Assembly (NCBI GenBank): GCA_963696025.1
Contig: CAVOII010000014.1
Coordinates: forward strand, 930,001-994,000
Direction of reading: 5' to 3'
Source: JABCYV01 sp963696025
Lineage (GTDB): Bacteria > Acidobacteriota > Terriglobia > Terriglobales > Acidobacteriaceae
Length of the DNA stretch: 64,000 bases
A model generated the notes under the pieces. The model saw nothing but the letters and a program-made list of their open reading frames with translations. It made no database searches and had not been told where the DNA came from. This document shows positions 39,989-48,570 of the stretch, one piece after another; the first letter of the stretch is position 1, and each line of letters starts with the position of its first letter. The translations under genes were made by a program, and so were the position numbers.

Positions 39989-40052
39989 GCTCCTTTCTCC
40001 GAGCCTGTTGGTTGGGTTCAGCACCACCAACTCTACTCGGGCGTGGGAGCCG
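39989..40052 (-). promoter_or_regulatory. Hairpin over the IS110 transposase ribosome site; possible guide-RNA end
   Basis: Three nested stems lie right before the ATG (39983): GGCTCC (39989-39994) with GGAGCC (40047-40052); CCGAG (40000-40004) with CTCGG (40037-40041); GTTGGT (40008-40013) with ACCAAC (40027-40032). On the minus strand the last arm contains the Shine-Dalgarno GGAG, 6 nt before the start. The fold could hide it, or be part of the non-coding guide RNA that IS110 elements encode. Only 128 bp separate the start from the next gene. Confidence 0.55.
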
Positions 40053-40111
40053 ACATTGTCATGAGATCAATACACCAGTAACTGCCTGCCGCGGTATCTA
40101 TTAGCTGGCTA

Positions 40112-41815
40112 CTAGAAGCCAGCGAGCGGGGTTATTCCCTTCGCTTCGACAAACTGATATGCACGACTAGAGGCCAGATCTTTGTACTCTTCGGTCCGGC
40201 CGCTAGGCCACAGAATCACGAGGCGATCGATTTTGTCGCGCTTTCCTAACCCGAAGGTCAGCGGAAGCTCGGATTGCGAGAGATAGCTTGATCCGCCCTT
40301 GACCAGGCGCGATTGACTGCTTCCGCCGTGAAAAATCCGCACGGTTGCGCCAGTCGCATCGCGATTAGACTTCGTGCCCACCAGGTGGAAGCGAATGCTG
40401 CTGTTACCCGCCAGTTGGTCGTTGCGGTAGAGATAGGCTGGGCCATGGTTGCAAGTCATCAGCAAGTCGAGATCGCCGTCGCGATCGAAATCTCCATAAG
40501 CCAGACCGCGCCCGACTTTTGGTTGATTGAATGCGCCGCCGATCTCCGCGCCCACATCACGAAACATTCCCTTCCCATTATTCAGGAACAGCTGCGGCGG
40601 CTGTGCGTAGCCCACATTGCGGACATTGCGCACAGTATCGTCGATGTGGCCATTGACGACTGCGAGATCGAGAGAACCATCTAGGTCGGCATCAAGAAAC
40701 ACGCAACCAAATCCTAGCTTGTCTTTGGAGGCAAGGCCGACGCCACTTTGCGTTGCCACGTCCGCATAGTTTCCGTTGCCCGAAGCCCGGAAGAGTCCGA
40801 TCATCTCATTGTCAAAATTCGTAATGGCCACGCCCACCGTACCCGAGTTGTCGAAATCACCTGCGTCCACGCCCATCCCTGCGCGCGCCTTCCCTTCCGC
40901 GCTGAAGGCGATGCCGGCATCCACTGCAACATCTTTGAACGTTCCGTTGCGCTGATTGCGATATAGCTTGTTCGGCTGAGTATCGTTGGCGACGAGCAAA
41001 TCAGGCCAGCCATCCTGGTCGTAGTCAAGCATGGCGACGCCGAGCGATTTAGAGCTGCTATCGAAAATTCCGCTGGTTGCCGTCGCATCTTCGAAAGTTC
41101 CGTCGCCGCGATTGTGAAATAGCCAGCAGGTCTCGCCGCGGTAAGCCTCGGGAGTGCAATATGATTTTCGCTTTCCATCGAGACTGCAGAAAACATCGTG
41201 TTCGGGAGACCACTTCACATAGTTGCAAACAAATAAATCCAGGAAACCATCGCGGTCGAAATCGAACCACAAAGCGGAAGTGCTGAACCCTTGCCGCCCA
41301 CCCAGGCCGCTAGCCTTAGTCACGTCGACGAATGTTCCTTTGCCCGTGTTCTTGAACAGCCGGTTTTGCCCGACGCAGGTGATCAGGATGTCGGGGTAGC
41401 CATCGTTGTTGTAATCTCCGACCGCCACGCCCATACCGTACACTTCAATATCCAGACCAGAACTGTGGGTCACATCGGAAAATGTGCCATTGCGATTATT
41501 GCGATAGAGCTTCAGGGTGCTTCGTTCGCGTTTGTGACCAGGCCAATCCATGCCGTTGACTAAGAGAATGTCTTGCCAGCCATCGGCGTCATAGTCCAGA
41601 AAAGCGCATCCCGCGCCCAAAGTCTCAGGCAGAAGCCTTTCGCCGTAAGCGCCGTTGTTATGCTGAAACTGGATTCCCGCGGGAGCGGTGACATCGACCA
41701 GGCGGAAACCCGGAGCAGAGGATTCCGGGGCAGGAACTGCAAAAGTGTCTGCCGAACGAAATGCTGAAGCAGAAGCAACGCTGGCCAATCCCGCCAAGAA
41801 AGACCGTCGATTCAC
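40112..41815 (-). CDS. CRTAC1/FG-GAP-repeat secreted protein
   Basis: The 567-aa protein begins MNRRSFLAGLASVASASAF, a twin-arginine-type signal, so it is probably exported folded. It has an FG-GAP/VCBS beta-propeller with repeated calcium-type loops such as FLDYDADGWQDILLVNG, VGDYNNDGYPDILIT, DFDRDGFLDLF, LDYDQDGWPDLLVAND and YGDFDRDGDLDLLMT. A C-terminal ASPIC/UnbV domain follows (SNRDATGATVRIFHGG, ILWPSGRTEEY). The ATGA overlap with the response regulator gene couples them. Related proteins are surface or periplasmic; binding partner unknown. Confidence 0.9.
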   Translation of the reverse strand: MNRRSFLAGLASVASASAFRSADTFAVPAPESSAPGFRLVDVTAPAGIQFQHNNGAYGERLLPETLGAGCAFLDYDADGWQDILLVNGMDWPGHKRERSTLKLYRNNRNGTFSDVTHSSGLDIEVYGMGVAVGDYNNDGYPDILITCVGQNRLFKNTGKGTFVDVTKASGLGGRQGFSTSALWFDFDRDGFLDLFVCNYVKWSPEHDVFCSLDGKRKSYCTPEAYRGETCWLFHNRGDGTFEDATATSGIFDSSSKSLGVAMLDYDQDGWPDLLVANDTQPNKLYRNQRNGTFKDVAVDAGIAFSAEGKARAGMGVDAGDFDNSGTVGVAITNFDNEMIGLFRASGNGNYADVATQSGVGLASKDKLGFGCVFLDADLDGSLDLAVVNGHIDDTVRNVRNVGYAQPPQLFLNNGKGMFRDVGAEIGGAFNQPKVGRGLAYGDFDRDGDLDLLMTCNHGPAYLYRNDQLAGNSSIRFHLVGTKSNRDATGATVRIFHGGSSQSRLVKGGSSYLSQSELPLTFGLGKRDKIDRLVILWPSGRTEEYKDLASSRAYQFVEAKGITPLAGF

Positions 41816-42441
41816 GGCAGATTTACCAGGCCGTTGCGGATGGCGTAGACCACAAGTTCAGCCGTTTTGTGGATTCCCAAAGCATCCATGATGTTGGCGC
41901 GGTGTACAGAGACGGTGTTCGCACTGAGATCGAGCACAGTCGCGATTTCTTTGTTCGATTTGCCGTCCACGATCATTTGCAGGATTTCGAGTTCGCGCCG
42001 GGTGAGCGCCGCGTTGCGCTCGCCTTTGAGAGTGGGTGGGCGCTCCAGTTGTGAATCCAGCACAGTTTCTCCCGCCACGACACGACGGATTGCGGTTCCC
42101 AGTTCCAGGTCCACCGCATTCTTGAGAACGTAACCTCGCGCGCCAGCGGCTAGCGCCTGGCGCACCAGCGTGCCCTCAGGATGCATGCTCAGCATGAGCA
42201 CCAGGATGTGCGGATTCTTTTCCAGGATTTGGCGCGTGGCCTGCAGGCCGTTTATGCCCGGCATCGCGCAATCCATCACGATCACTTGAGGCTTCAGTTC
42301 GCTCGCGAGTCGCACTGCCTCTTCGCCATCCTTGGCTTCCCCGGCTACCACGATATCGGGCTCGTCTTCCAGAATGCGCCGGAATCCCCGCCGCACCAGG
42401 CTGTGGTCGTCGACCAGTAGGACGGAAATCTTATTCCGCAT
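41812..42441 (-). CDS. NarL/FixJ-family response regulator
   Basis: The 209-aa protein has a receiver domain (ISVLLVDDHSLVRRGFRRIL), phospho-acceptor Asp in PQVIVMDCAMPGINGLQATR, and the Lys in GYVLKNAVDLELGTAIRRV. A LuxR-type HTH follows (LTRRELEILQMIVDGKSNKE, IATVLDLSANTVSVHRANIM). It overlaps the histidine kinase gene by 11 bp and the CRTAC1 gene by 4 bp, so the three are cotranscribed. It likely controls expression of surface or stress genes, the CRTAC1 gene being an obvious candidate target or output. Confidence 0.94.
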   Translation of the reverse strand: MRNKISVLLVDDHSLVRRGFRRILEDEPDIVVAGEAKDGEEAVRLASELKPQVIVMDCAMPGINGLQATRQILEKNPHILVLMLSMHPEGTLVRQALAAGARGYVLKNAVDLELGTAIRRVVAGETVLDSQLERPPTLKGERNAALTRRELEILQMIVDGKSNKEIATVLDLSANTVSVHRANIMDALGIHKTAELVVYAIRNGLVNLP

Positions 42442-43810
42442 GCGAGTTGAGCTTCTCTCTTGGAACTTTGAGTCGAACCAGCGTTCCGCCCGGGGATGGC
42501 TTCATGAACTCGACCGTGCCGCCCAGCAATTCTGCGCGTTCGCGAATTGCAATCAGTCCCATCCCCGGGTTCGCCACCCGGGGCACGAACCCCTTTCCAT
42601 GATCTTCGACTTCGAGCTCGAGACCTTCCGCCAGAAATCGCAGACGCACCCAGGCCTCCTTAACTTCCGCATGCCGGATGATGTTGTTCAGAGCTTCCTG
42701 CAGCACGCGATAAACGTGGATGGCAGCGTTGCCATCCACAGCAAAAGGCGTTCCCGCTTTCTCATAGGATATGTGAATTCCCGCTTGCCTTTCCACCACG
42801 GGAAAGTACCAGTCGAGCGTGCTCTCCAGCCCGGCTTCGTCGAGCATCACCGGGTGTAGTGCTTGCGAAAGACTGCGGACCTTGTCCAACGTACCTTGCG
42901 CGATTTCACAAACTTCGCGCAGGTCAGCGCGCAACGCCGATCCGTCTGGCGCTTGATTACCGGCTCGGCTAAGCATAGATCCAATTGCGGTTAACACCTG
43001 ACCGAACTCATCGTGCAGCTCTCGCGAGATATGGCGCAGAGTGGATTCCTGGGTTGAGATCAACTTCTGAGCCAATTCGCTGCGCTGTTCGGAAAGCTGG
43101 GCGAGCTGCGCAAACAACTGGCGGTTCGAGCGGATCAAATATAGGCTGGTAAGCAAGATTGCTATCAGCGTCGCGGTCAGAAACAGGTAGACCTGGCGCT
43201 GCACCCGATCATAAATCTGGCCGATGCGCGACGCTGCTTGTTCCTCGCTTTCATTATTCTGGACTAGTAATCGGGCGACAGCTGAGCTCAGCGCCTCTTG
43301 CCGAGCCTGCAGCGAAATCCGGATTTGCGCGCGAGCCTCAGCCTCTTTGCCATCTCTGGCCAATGCGAAGGTGCGATCCACTGCGTCCCAGAACTGGCTG
43401 AGCGAAGTCTGCAGATACTGCCTCTGCTCCGGAGTGCGATCGCTCAGCGCAAGCTTCTGTTCCAGCCGGAGCGCGTCGTCGAGATCGGTGCGAATCCGCT
43501 GGAACTGCGTCGTCCAGGCGGTCAGCGGATAGGGTTCGTCGTTGGCCAGCATGTCGCGCATGGCCAGTGCCAAGGCATTTACTTCGTTCTGAATTCGAAG
43601 CAATTGAAGGGAATCTTTACGGTTGCGATCGACCAGGTTATTTTGCAGTTCGCGTAGGCCAGAAATCTGACGAGTGATGTATGCCGAATAAGCCACCACG
43701 GCGGCTAGCGTGATAACCAGTCCTAGGAACAATCCTGAAGTCGGCGAGCGAGGGGGCGCAGGCGAGCGCGGCACGCCCCGAGAATACAACGCAGCAGGTT
43801 TAAGTTCCAC
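42431..43810 (-). CDS. NarX-type sensor histidine kinase
   Basis: The 459-aa membrane sensor has TM1 at about 27-47 (LFLGLVITLAAVVAYSAYIT) and a periplasmic helical domain of about 160 residues. TM2 is at about 208-226 (VYLFLTATLIAILLTSLYLI), followed by a HisKA_3 domain (RHISRELHDEFGQVLTAIGS, phospho-His in E-L-H-D). A HATPase domain follows: VLQEALNNIIRHAEVKEAWV, EDHGKGFVPRVANPGMGLIA and GGTLVRLKVP. The periplasmic part is like the 4HB-type sensors. It is the first gene of the three-gene operon. Its signal is unknown. Confidence 0.93.
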   Translation of the reverse strand: MELKPAALYSRGVPRSPAPPRSPTSGLFLGLVITLAAVVAYSAYITRQISGLRELQNNLVDRNRKDSLQLLRIQNEVNALALAMRDMLANDEPYPLTAWTTQFQRIRTDLDDALRLEQKLALSDRTPEQRQYLQTSLSQFWDAVDRTFALARDGKEAEARAQIRISLQARQEALSSAVARLLVQNNESEEQAASRIGQIYDRVQRQVYLFLTATLIAILLTSLYLIRSNRQLFAQLAQLSEQRSELAQKLISTQESTLRHISRELHDEFGQVLTAIGSMLSRAGNQAPDGSALRADLREVCEIAQGTLDKVRSLSQALHPVMLDEAGLESTLDWYFPVVERQAGIHISYEKAGTPFAVDGNAAIHVYRVLQEALNNIIRHAEVKEAWVRLRFLAEGLELEVEDHGKGFVPRVANPGMGLIAIRERAELLGGTVEFMKPSPGGTLVRLKVPREKLNSHAE

Positions 43811-43852
43811 CGGCGGAATTCGCGAGCCGGAGCGATACCTTACAGTTCTGAC

Positions 43853-44290
43853 TTATCCGGCCGCAGGCGCGGACTTCTCACACAGCTTGTCGAAAACTCT
43901 TTTGAGTTCGGTCGCGATGTCAGCTGCTTCCCGGTGTTCAATATCGCTGCGCTGCATCATGTGCACCAACTTGCCGTCACGCAGGAAAGCAATTGATGGT
44001 GAGGACGGAGGAAATCCAGTGAAGTAGGAACGAGCGCGCTCGGTGGCCGCGGTATCTTGTCCAGCAAAAACCGAGAACATCTTCTCCGGGCGATTGGAAT
44101 TCTGCAGAGCAGCGCGGACCGCGGGCCGCATGCGGCCAGCAGCACATCCACAGATGGAGTTGACCACTACCATGGTCGTACCAGGCAGATTTTTCAATGC
44201 ACGATCAACTTCCTCAGCTGAGCGCAACTCCTGAATGCCAAGCCGTGTTAATTCCTCCCGCATCGGGACCACCATAAGATCTGGATACAT
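43853..44290 (-). CDS. Bacilliredoxin (BrxA/BrxB family)
   Basis: Bacilliredoxins remove bacillithiol from protein thiols, restoring them after oxidative stress. The 145-aa protein has MYPDLMVVPMREELTRLGI at the start, the active CGC in VVVNSICGCAAGRMRPAVRA, and the family segment EKMFSVFAGQDTAATERARS with FTGFPPSSPSIAFLRDGKLV. All match the YphP/YqiW family length. This implies a bacillithiol-type thiol pool in this organism. It is divergent from murB by 77 bp and next to the kinase operon in the same direction. Confidence 0.92.
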   Translation of the reverse strand: MYPDLMVVPMREELTRLGIQELRSAEEVDRALKNLPGTTMVVVNSICGCAAGRMRPAVRAALQNSNRPEKMFSVFAGQDTAATERARSYFTGFPPSSPSIAFLRDGKLVHMMQRSDIEHREAADIATELKRVFDKLCEKSAPAAG

Positions 44291-44367
44291 TTTCTCTCCT
44301 CGCAGTCATTGTAATACGTGGGTCGGTATCACCCGAAGTTTGCCAAGTATATATTGAGAGATTCATC

Positions 44368-45414
44368 GTGCTCATCCAGGAAAATGTGCCGCTGGCGCCA
44401 TTGACCACTCTTAAGGTGGGCGGACCAGCGCGCTATTTCGCTGAAGCCAAGACTATCGCGGAGGCAGGCGAGGCCGTCGACTTTTCACGCTTGCAAAATC
44501 TTCCATTGTTTGTGATTGGCGGCGGAAGCAACCTGGTGATTTCGGACGCGGGTTGGCCCGGCCTGGTGTTGCGAGTCGCGGTTTCCGGGATCGATGAACA
44601 CACCGAAAATGGCAAGAGTGTGTTTGAAGTAGGTGGGGGCGAAGAGTGGGACAAATTCGTGGCCCGGGCGGTCTCCCGCAATTGCGCTGGCATCGAGTGC
44701 TTGAGCGGAATTCCAGGTAGCGTGGGCGGCACGCCGGTGCAAAATGTCGGCGCCTATGGCCAGGAGGTAGCGGAGACAATCGAGTCTGTTCTCGCGCTTG
44801 ACCTCAAAGATGGCCAGATGCGCGAACTCTGCGCTCAGGCTTGCGGATTCAGCTATCGGACCAGCATCTTTAACACCGCGGAGCGTGGCCGCTACATCAT
44901 TCTTCGTGTCACTTACGAACTTAGTCGCGGTGGTGCGCCGCGCATTGAATATGCCGATTTAAAGAAACATTTCTCAGGCTGGCGCGAAACGCCAACTCTG
45001 GCGGACACACGCGAAGCCGTGCGCCGGATTCGGGCCAGCAAGGGCATGCTGCTCACTCCTGGTGACGAGGATTGCCGCAGTGCCGGCTCCTTCTTCAAGA
45101 ATCCCATTCTCTCACCCGACGAATATCAGGAGTTGACCCAGCGGGCAGCGGCGAAAAAGCTGCAGGTTCCCAACCATCCCGCGCTCGAGGCTCAGAGGAA
45201 AGTTTCAGCCGCGTGGCTAGTTGAACATTCCGGTTTCAGCAAAGGATATAGCAGCGGACGTGTTGGCATCTCCCGCAAGCACGCGCTGGCTCTGGTGAAC
45301 CGTGGCGAGGCCACTGCTGCCGACGTCGTCGCTCTGAAAGATCATATTCAACAGCGGGTGGAAGACCTTTGGGCCATCCGGTTGGAGCCCGAACCGGTGT
45401 TTGTAGGATTTTGA
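44368..45414 (+). CDS. murB: UDP-N-acetylenolpyruvoylglucosamine reductase
   Basis: MurB reduces enolpyruvyl-UDP-GlcNAc to UDP-MurNAc with NADPH and FAD, the second committed step of peptidoglycan synthesis. The 348-aa protein is of type I. It has TTLKVGGPARYFAEAKTI, FVIGGGSNLVISDAGWPGLV, CLSGIPGSVGGTPVQNVGAYGQ, CGFSYRTSIF, the catalytic Ser in CRSAGSFFKNPIL and the Glu in RLEPEPVFVGF. It begins with GTG. It is followed by an intergenic tandem duplication. Confidence 0.95.
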   Translation: MLIQENVPLAPLTTLKVGGPARYFAEAKTIAEAGEAVDFSRLQNLPLFVIGGGSNLVISDAGWPGLVLRVAVSGIDEHTENGKSVFEVGGGEEWDKFVARAVSRNCAGIECLSGIPGSVGGTPVQNVGAYGQEVAETIESVLALDLKDGQMRELCAQACGFSYRTSIFNTAERGRYIILRVTYELSRGGAPRIEYADLKKHFSGWRETPTLADTREAVRRIRASKGMLLTPGDEDCRSAGSFFKNPILSPDEYQELTQRAAAKKLQVPNHPALEAQRKVSAAWLVEHSGFSKGYSSGRVGISRKHALALVNRGEATAADVVALKDHIQQRVEDLWAIRLEPEPVFVGF

Positions 45415-45489
45415 TGTGTGGCGCGGACCTGCCTTGAGCGTAGCCGAAGAGGCCCTCGCCCGCAAATATCTGGAGCTGAACCCTAACGT

Positions 45490-45529
45490 GAGACCGAGCA
45501 CTGCTTTATGAGACCGAGCACTGCTTTAT
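45490..45529. repeat. Perfect 2 x 20-bp tandem duplication
   Basis: GAGACCGAGCACTGCTTTAT occurs at 45490-45509 and 45510-45529 without gap. It is in the 215-bp gap between murB and the convergent uracil-DNA glycosylase gene, which has no other feature I can support. Confidence 0.95.
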
Positions 45530-45629
45530 CAGAGTGCCGCTATCAGGAAGCGGTGCCGCTCCGGTTCTCCCCCCTCATAATTCACGTCCCCGGGGTAGAA
45601 GATCCGGCCCCGGCGGCAACCGCCTGTCT

Positions 45630-46319
45630 CTAGCTATCGGCCAGTTGCGCTGCTTCTTTAAAGATGCTTATGAACATGGCCCGGGTAAGCTTCCCTGTCT
45701 GCGTGTTCTGGTTCGAAGGGTGATACGAGGCGAGTAAAGTCTTGCCGTCCAGCATTTCATAACTCGCGCCATGCCGGAAGATGTAATCCTTCCTGCTCTT
45801 CAGCAACCCTCGACGCTTGAGGAAATTCAAATACGCATCAAAACCGATCTTTCCCAGCGCAATCACAACTTTCACCCTTCTCAGCACATGGATTTCACGA
45901 TCGAGATAAGTTGCGCAATTGGCCAGTTCCTGGGGCAGCGGCTTATTGTCCGGAGGGGCGCAGCGGACGGCCGCGGTGATGTAGAGATCTTTCAATTTGA
46001 GCCCGTCATCGCGGTCGGTCGCATTGGGCTGATTAGAAAATCCCGTCTCGTACAAGATGGGATACATGAACTTGCCGGAAGCATCTCCGGTAAACGGGCG
46101 TCCCGTGCGATTCGATCCGTGGGCTCCGGGGGCGAGTCCAAGCACGAGAACGCGAGCATTGGGATCACCGAAGCCAGGAACGGGTTTGCCCCAGTATTCG
46201 CAGTCGCGGTAGGCACGGCGCTTCTCTCGGGCCACCGTCTCGCGATAAGCCACGAGCCGCGGACAGCGAGTACAGGCGATGACTTCACGATGGAGTTGAG
46301 TGAGCCAGTGGTTTGACAT
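45630..46319 (-). CDS. Uracil-DNA glycosylase, family 5 (UDGb)
   Basis: Family 5 enzymes remove uracil and other deaminated bases from DNA, also from ethenocytosine-type lesions. The 229-aa protein has ACTRCPRLVAYRETVAREKR with Cys of the 4Fe-4S site, then the motif VLVLGLAPGAHGSNRTGRPF. TGDASGKFMYPILYETGFSN, ITAAVRCAPPDNKPLP (with a third Cys) and ASYHPSNQNTQTGKLT (catalytic loop) follow. I place the start at ATG 46319 (MSNHWLTQLH). A longer start 57 nt upstream is possible. It converges with murB. Confidence 0.9.
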   Translation of the reverse strand: MSNHWLTQLHREVIACTRCPRLVAYRETVAREKRRAYRDCEYWGKPVPGFGDPNARVLVLGLAPGAHGSNRTGRPFTGDASGKFMYPILYETGFSNQPNATDRDDGLKLKDLYITAAVRCAPPDNKPLPQELANCATYLDREIHVLRRVKVVIALGKIGFDAYLNFLKRRGLLKSRKDYIFRHGASYEMLDGKTLLASYHPSNQNTQTGKLTRAMFISIFKEAAQLADS

Positions 46320-46575
46320 GATCGTGAGGCGTGGACGCTCCGCTGGCAGGTCGCCAGTTCCAACTAGATCGTACAAGGAGGCAGAATTTCGTCAAGGCCG
46401 CGCACGAGCGGAACGCCTGCGTGTGCTCTACAGTGTCAAATCGGGCCAATGTTACTTTCGGTCGTTTGACGCTACTCTGCCTCTGTCTTTACACTCAAAG
46501 CAGTAGTAGCGTGCGGATTCGGTCGCATTGATTCTGGCTAACCGGTAATGTGGATCAAACCGCGAAAGGTAGAGT

Positions 46576-47844
46576 GTGAGCCCCACCGAAACGAGTAGCG
46601 GTACCAAACGGGAAATTGATATTGAGATTCCCGCCGCAGAAGTAACTCGCGAAACCGAGACCCTAATCCAGAAATATCAGAAACTGGCGCGCATCCCTGG
46701 CTTTCGGAGGGGACATGTGCCTCCCTCCGTGATCCGGCAGCGCTTCGCCCAAGATCTTAAGAACGATGTGGTGGACGCGCTGGTGCCCCGCTACTTCCGC
46801 AAGGAGACTGACAAGCTTGGACTGGTGCCTGTTTCTCAGCCCCGGGTGACCGATCTGCACGTGCACGACGGAGAGCCGCTGCGCTTCAAGGCCAGCTTCG
46901 AGATCATGCCTACGATCCGGGCTGAAGGATATCGCGAACTGCGGGCGGAAAAACCGGCGATTTCTGTCACCGGCGAAGAAGTTGAGGAATCCCTGAAGGG
47001 CTTGCAGGAGCAACACGCGACATTCAGTTCCGTCGAGGGTCGCGCCTTGACCGACGGCGATTTTGCCCAAGTGTCGCTCGACGGCGAGCCCAAAGACGGC
47101 GAAGGCAAACCGGTACATATGGATGACATCCTGGTCGAGATTGCCGGCAAGAACACCATGCCCGAGTTCACGGAGAATCTGCGCGGCGCTGCCGCCGGCG
47201 ATGAGCGCAGTTTCGAGGTGAATTATCCGCAAGATTCCTCCGACCAGCGTTTGGCTGGAAAGAGGTTCACCTACACCGTCAGAGTGCAAGCCATCAAACA
47301 GAAAGCTCTGCCGGAACTGAATGACCAGTTTGCGAAAGAGTTGGGAGAATTTGCCAACCTTGAAGAAGTGCGGAAGCGTATCCGCGAAGGCATGGAAGCG
47401 GAACGGAAGCATAACGCCGAGCGCGAAGCCAAGGACAAGCTGGTAACGGAACTGGTAAAGCGCAATGAATTCGAAGTGCCTGAGGCCCTGGTAGAGAGAC
47501 AGATCGATGTCCGGCTGGAGCGCGGCTTGCGCGCTCTGACGGCCCAGGGCATGAAGGCGGAAGAAATCAAGAAGATGGATTTTAATCGCCTGCGTGCCGG
47601 TCAGCGTGAGCAGGCATTGCAGGAAGTAAAGGCTTCTTTGTTGCTGGACAGGATCGCCGAGGAGGAAAAAATAGAGGTCAGTGATGCGGAAATCGATGGG
47701 GAAATCGAAGCTCTTGCCAGACAATCAAAACAGACCTCGGAAGAGATCCGGGCACGTTTGACACGGGATGGAGCGCTCGATAGAATCCGAAATAGAATCC
47801 GCAGCGAAAAGACCCTCGATTTTCTGTATCACCAGTCCGCATGA
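46576..47844 (+). CDS. tig: Trigger factor
   Basis: Trigger factor binds the ribosome at the exit tunnel and shields nascent chains. The 422-aa protein has an N-terminal ribosome-binding domain (REIDIEIPAAEVTRETETLI, IPGFRRGHVPPSVIRQRF, the GFRxGxxP signature). A peptidyl-prolyl isomerase domain follows (TDGDFAQVSLDGEPKDGEG), then a helical C-terminal domain (IREGMEAERKHNAEREAKDK). It starts with GTG and heads the tig-clpP-clpX-lon order. Confidence 0.96.
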   Translation: MSPTETSSGTKREIDIEIPAAEVTRETETLIQKYQKLARIPGFRRGHVPPSVIRQRFAQDLKNDVVDALVPRYFRKETDKLGLVPVSQPRVTDLHVHDGEPLRFKASFEIMPTIRAEGYRELRAEKPAISVTGEEVEESLKGLQEQHATFSSVEGRALTDGDFAQVSLDGEPKDGEGKPVHMDDILVEIAGKNTMPEFTENLRGAAAGDERSFEVNYPQDSSDQRLAGKRFTYTVRVQAIKQKALPELNDQFAKELGEFANLEEVRKRIREGMEAERKHNAEREAKDKLVTELVKRNEFEVPEALVERQIDVRLERGLRALTAQGMKAEEIKKMDFNRLRAGQREQALQEVKASLLLDRIAEEEKIEVSDAEIDGEIEALARQSKQTSEEIRARLTRDGALDRIRNRIRSEKTLDFLYHQSA

Positions 47845-47928
47845 TGCGGACCACTTTCGACCCTCCCCCGGAAAGCCAAGGTTGTCAGGGACAGGAGTGT
47901 GGCAGGTGAACGTGAAAGAAGGACAGTG

Positions 47929-48513
47929 ATGCTGGTACCCATGGTCATCGAACAGACCGGGCGGGGTGAGCGGGCCTACGACATCTATTCCCGGCTGCTG
48001 CGGGACAACATCATTTTCATCGGCACACCGATTGACGACAATATTGCCAATCTCGTGATTGCCCAGATGCTGTTCCTGGCGCAGGAAGATCCAGAGAAAG
48101 ACATTCAGCTCTACGTCAATTCGCCAGGCGGATCGATCACGGCAGGGATGGCGATTTACGACACCATGCAGTACGTGAAGAATGACGTGACCACCATTTG
48201 CATCGGCCAGGCGGCTAGCATGGCGGCGCTTTTGCTTGCGGCCGGGGAGCCCAAGAAACGCCTCGCCCTGCCAAATTCGCGGATTCTAATCCACCAGCCT
48301 TCCATGGGTGGACTATCCGGACAAGCCACCGACATTGACATCCACGCCCGGGAAATTCTGCGTATGCGGGAGATTACAAATCAGTTGCTGGCGAAGCACA
48401 GCGGCCAAAAGCTGGACAAAGTCGAAAAAGATGTGGAACGCGACTTCATTATGAACGCGCAGCAAGCGAAGGAATACGGAATCATAGACGATATCATCTA
48501 TAAGACAAGATAA
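47929..48513 (+). CDS. clpP: ATP-dependent Clp protease proteolytic subunit
   Basis: ClpP forms the double-ring proteolytic chamber used by ClpX and ClpA. The 194-aa chain starts MLVPMVIEQTGRGERAYDIY, the usual mature N-terminus. It has the catalytic Ser in CIGQAASMAALLLAAG, His in RILIHQPSMGGLSGQATDID and Asp in the following segment. I prefer ATG 47929, which has AAGGA upstream; a GTG 30 nt earlier would add a short leader. It lies 84 nt after tig and 57 nt before clpX. Confidence 0.96.
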   Translation: MLVPMVIEQTGRGERAYDIYSRLLRDNIIFIGTPIDDNIANLVIAQMLFLAQEDPEKDIQLYVNSPGGSITAGMAIYDTMQYVKNDVTTICIGQAASMAALLLAAGEPKKRLALPNSRILIHQPSMGGLSGQATDIDIHAREILRMREITNQLLAKHSGQKLDKVEKDVERDFIMNAQQAKEYGIIDDIIYKTR

Positions 48514-48570
48514 GGGTATGATCGGTCTTCCGCCGACCATGATCAGCGGGCCAAGAAGGAGTACAGCGGA

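Noticed and set aside
45490..45529. A CRISPR array remnant
   Set aside because: Only two copies of 20 bp with no spacer; it is a direct tandem duplication.
46663..47724. A 353-codon open frame opposite tig
   Set aside because: Antisense shadow of the trigger factor gene; no motif and no ribosome site.
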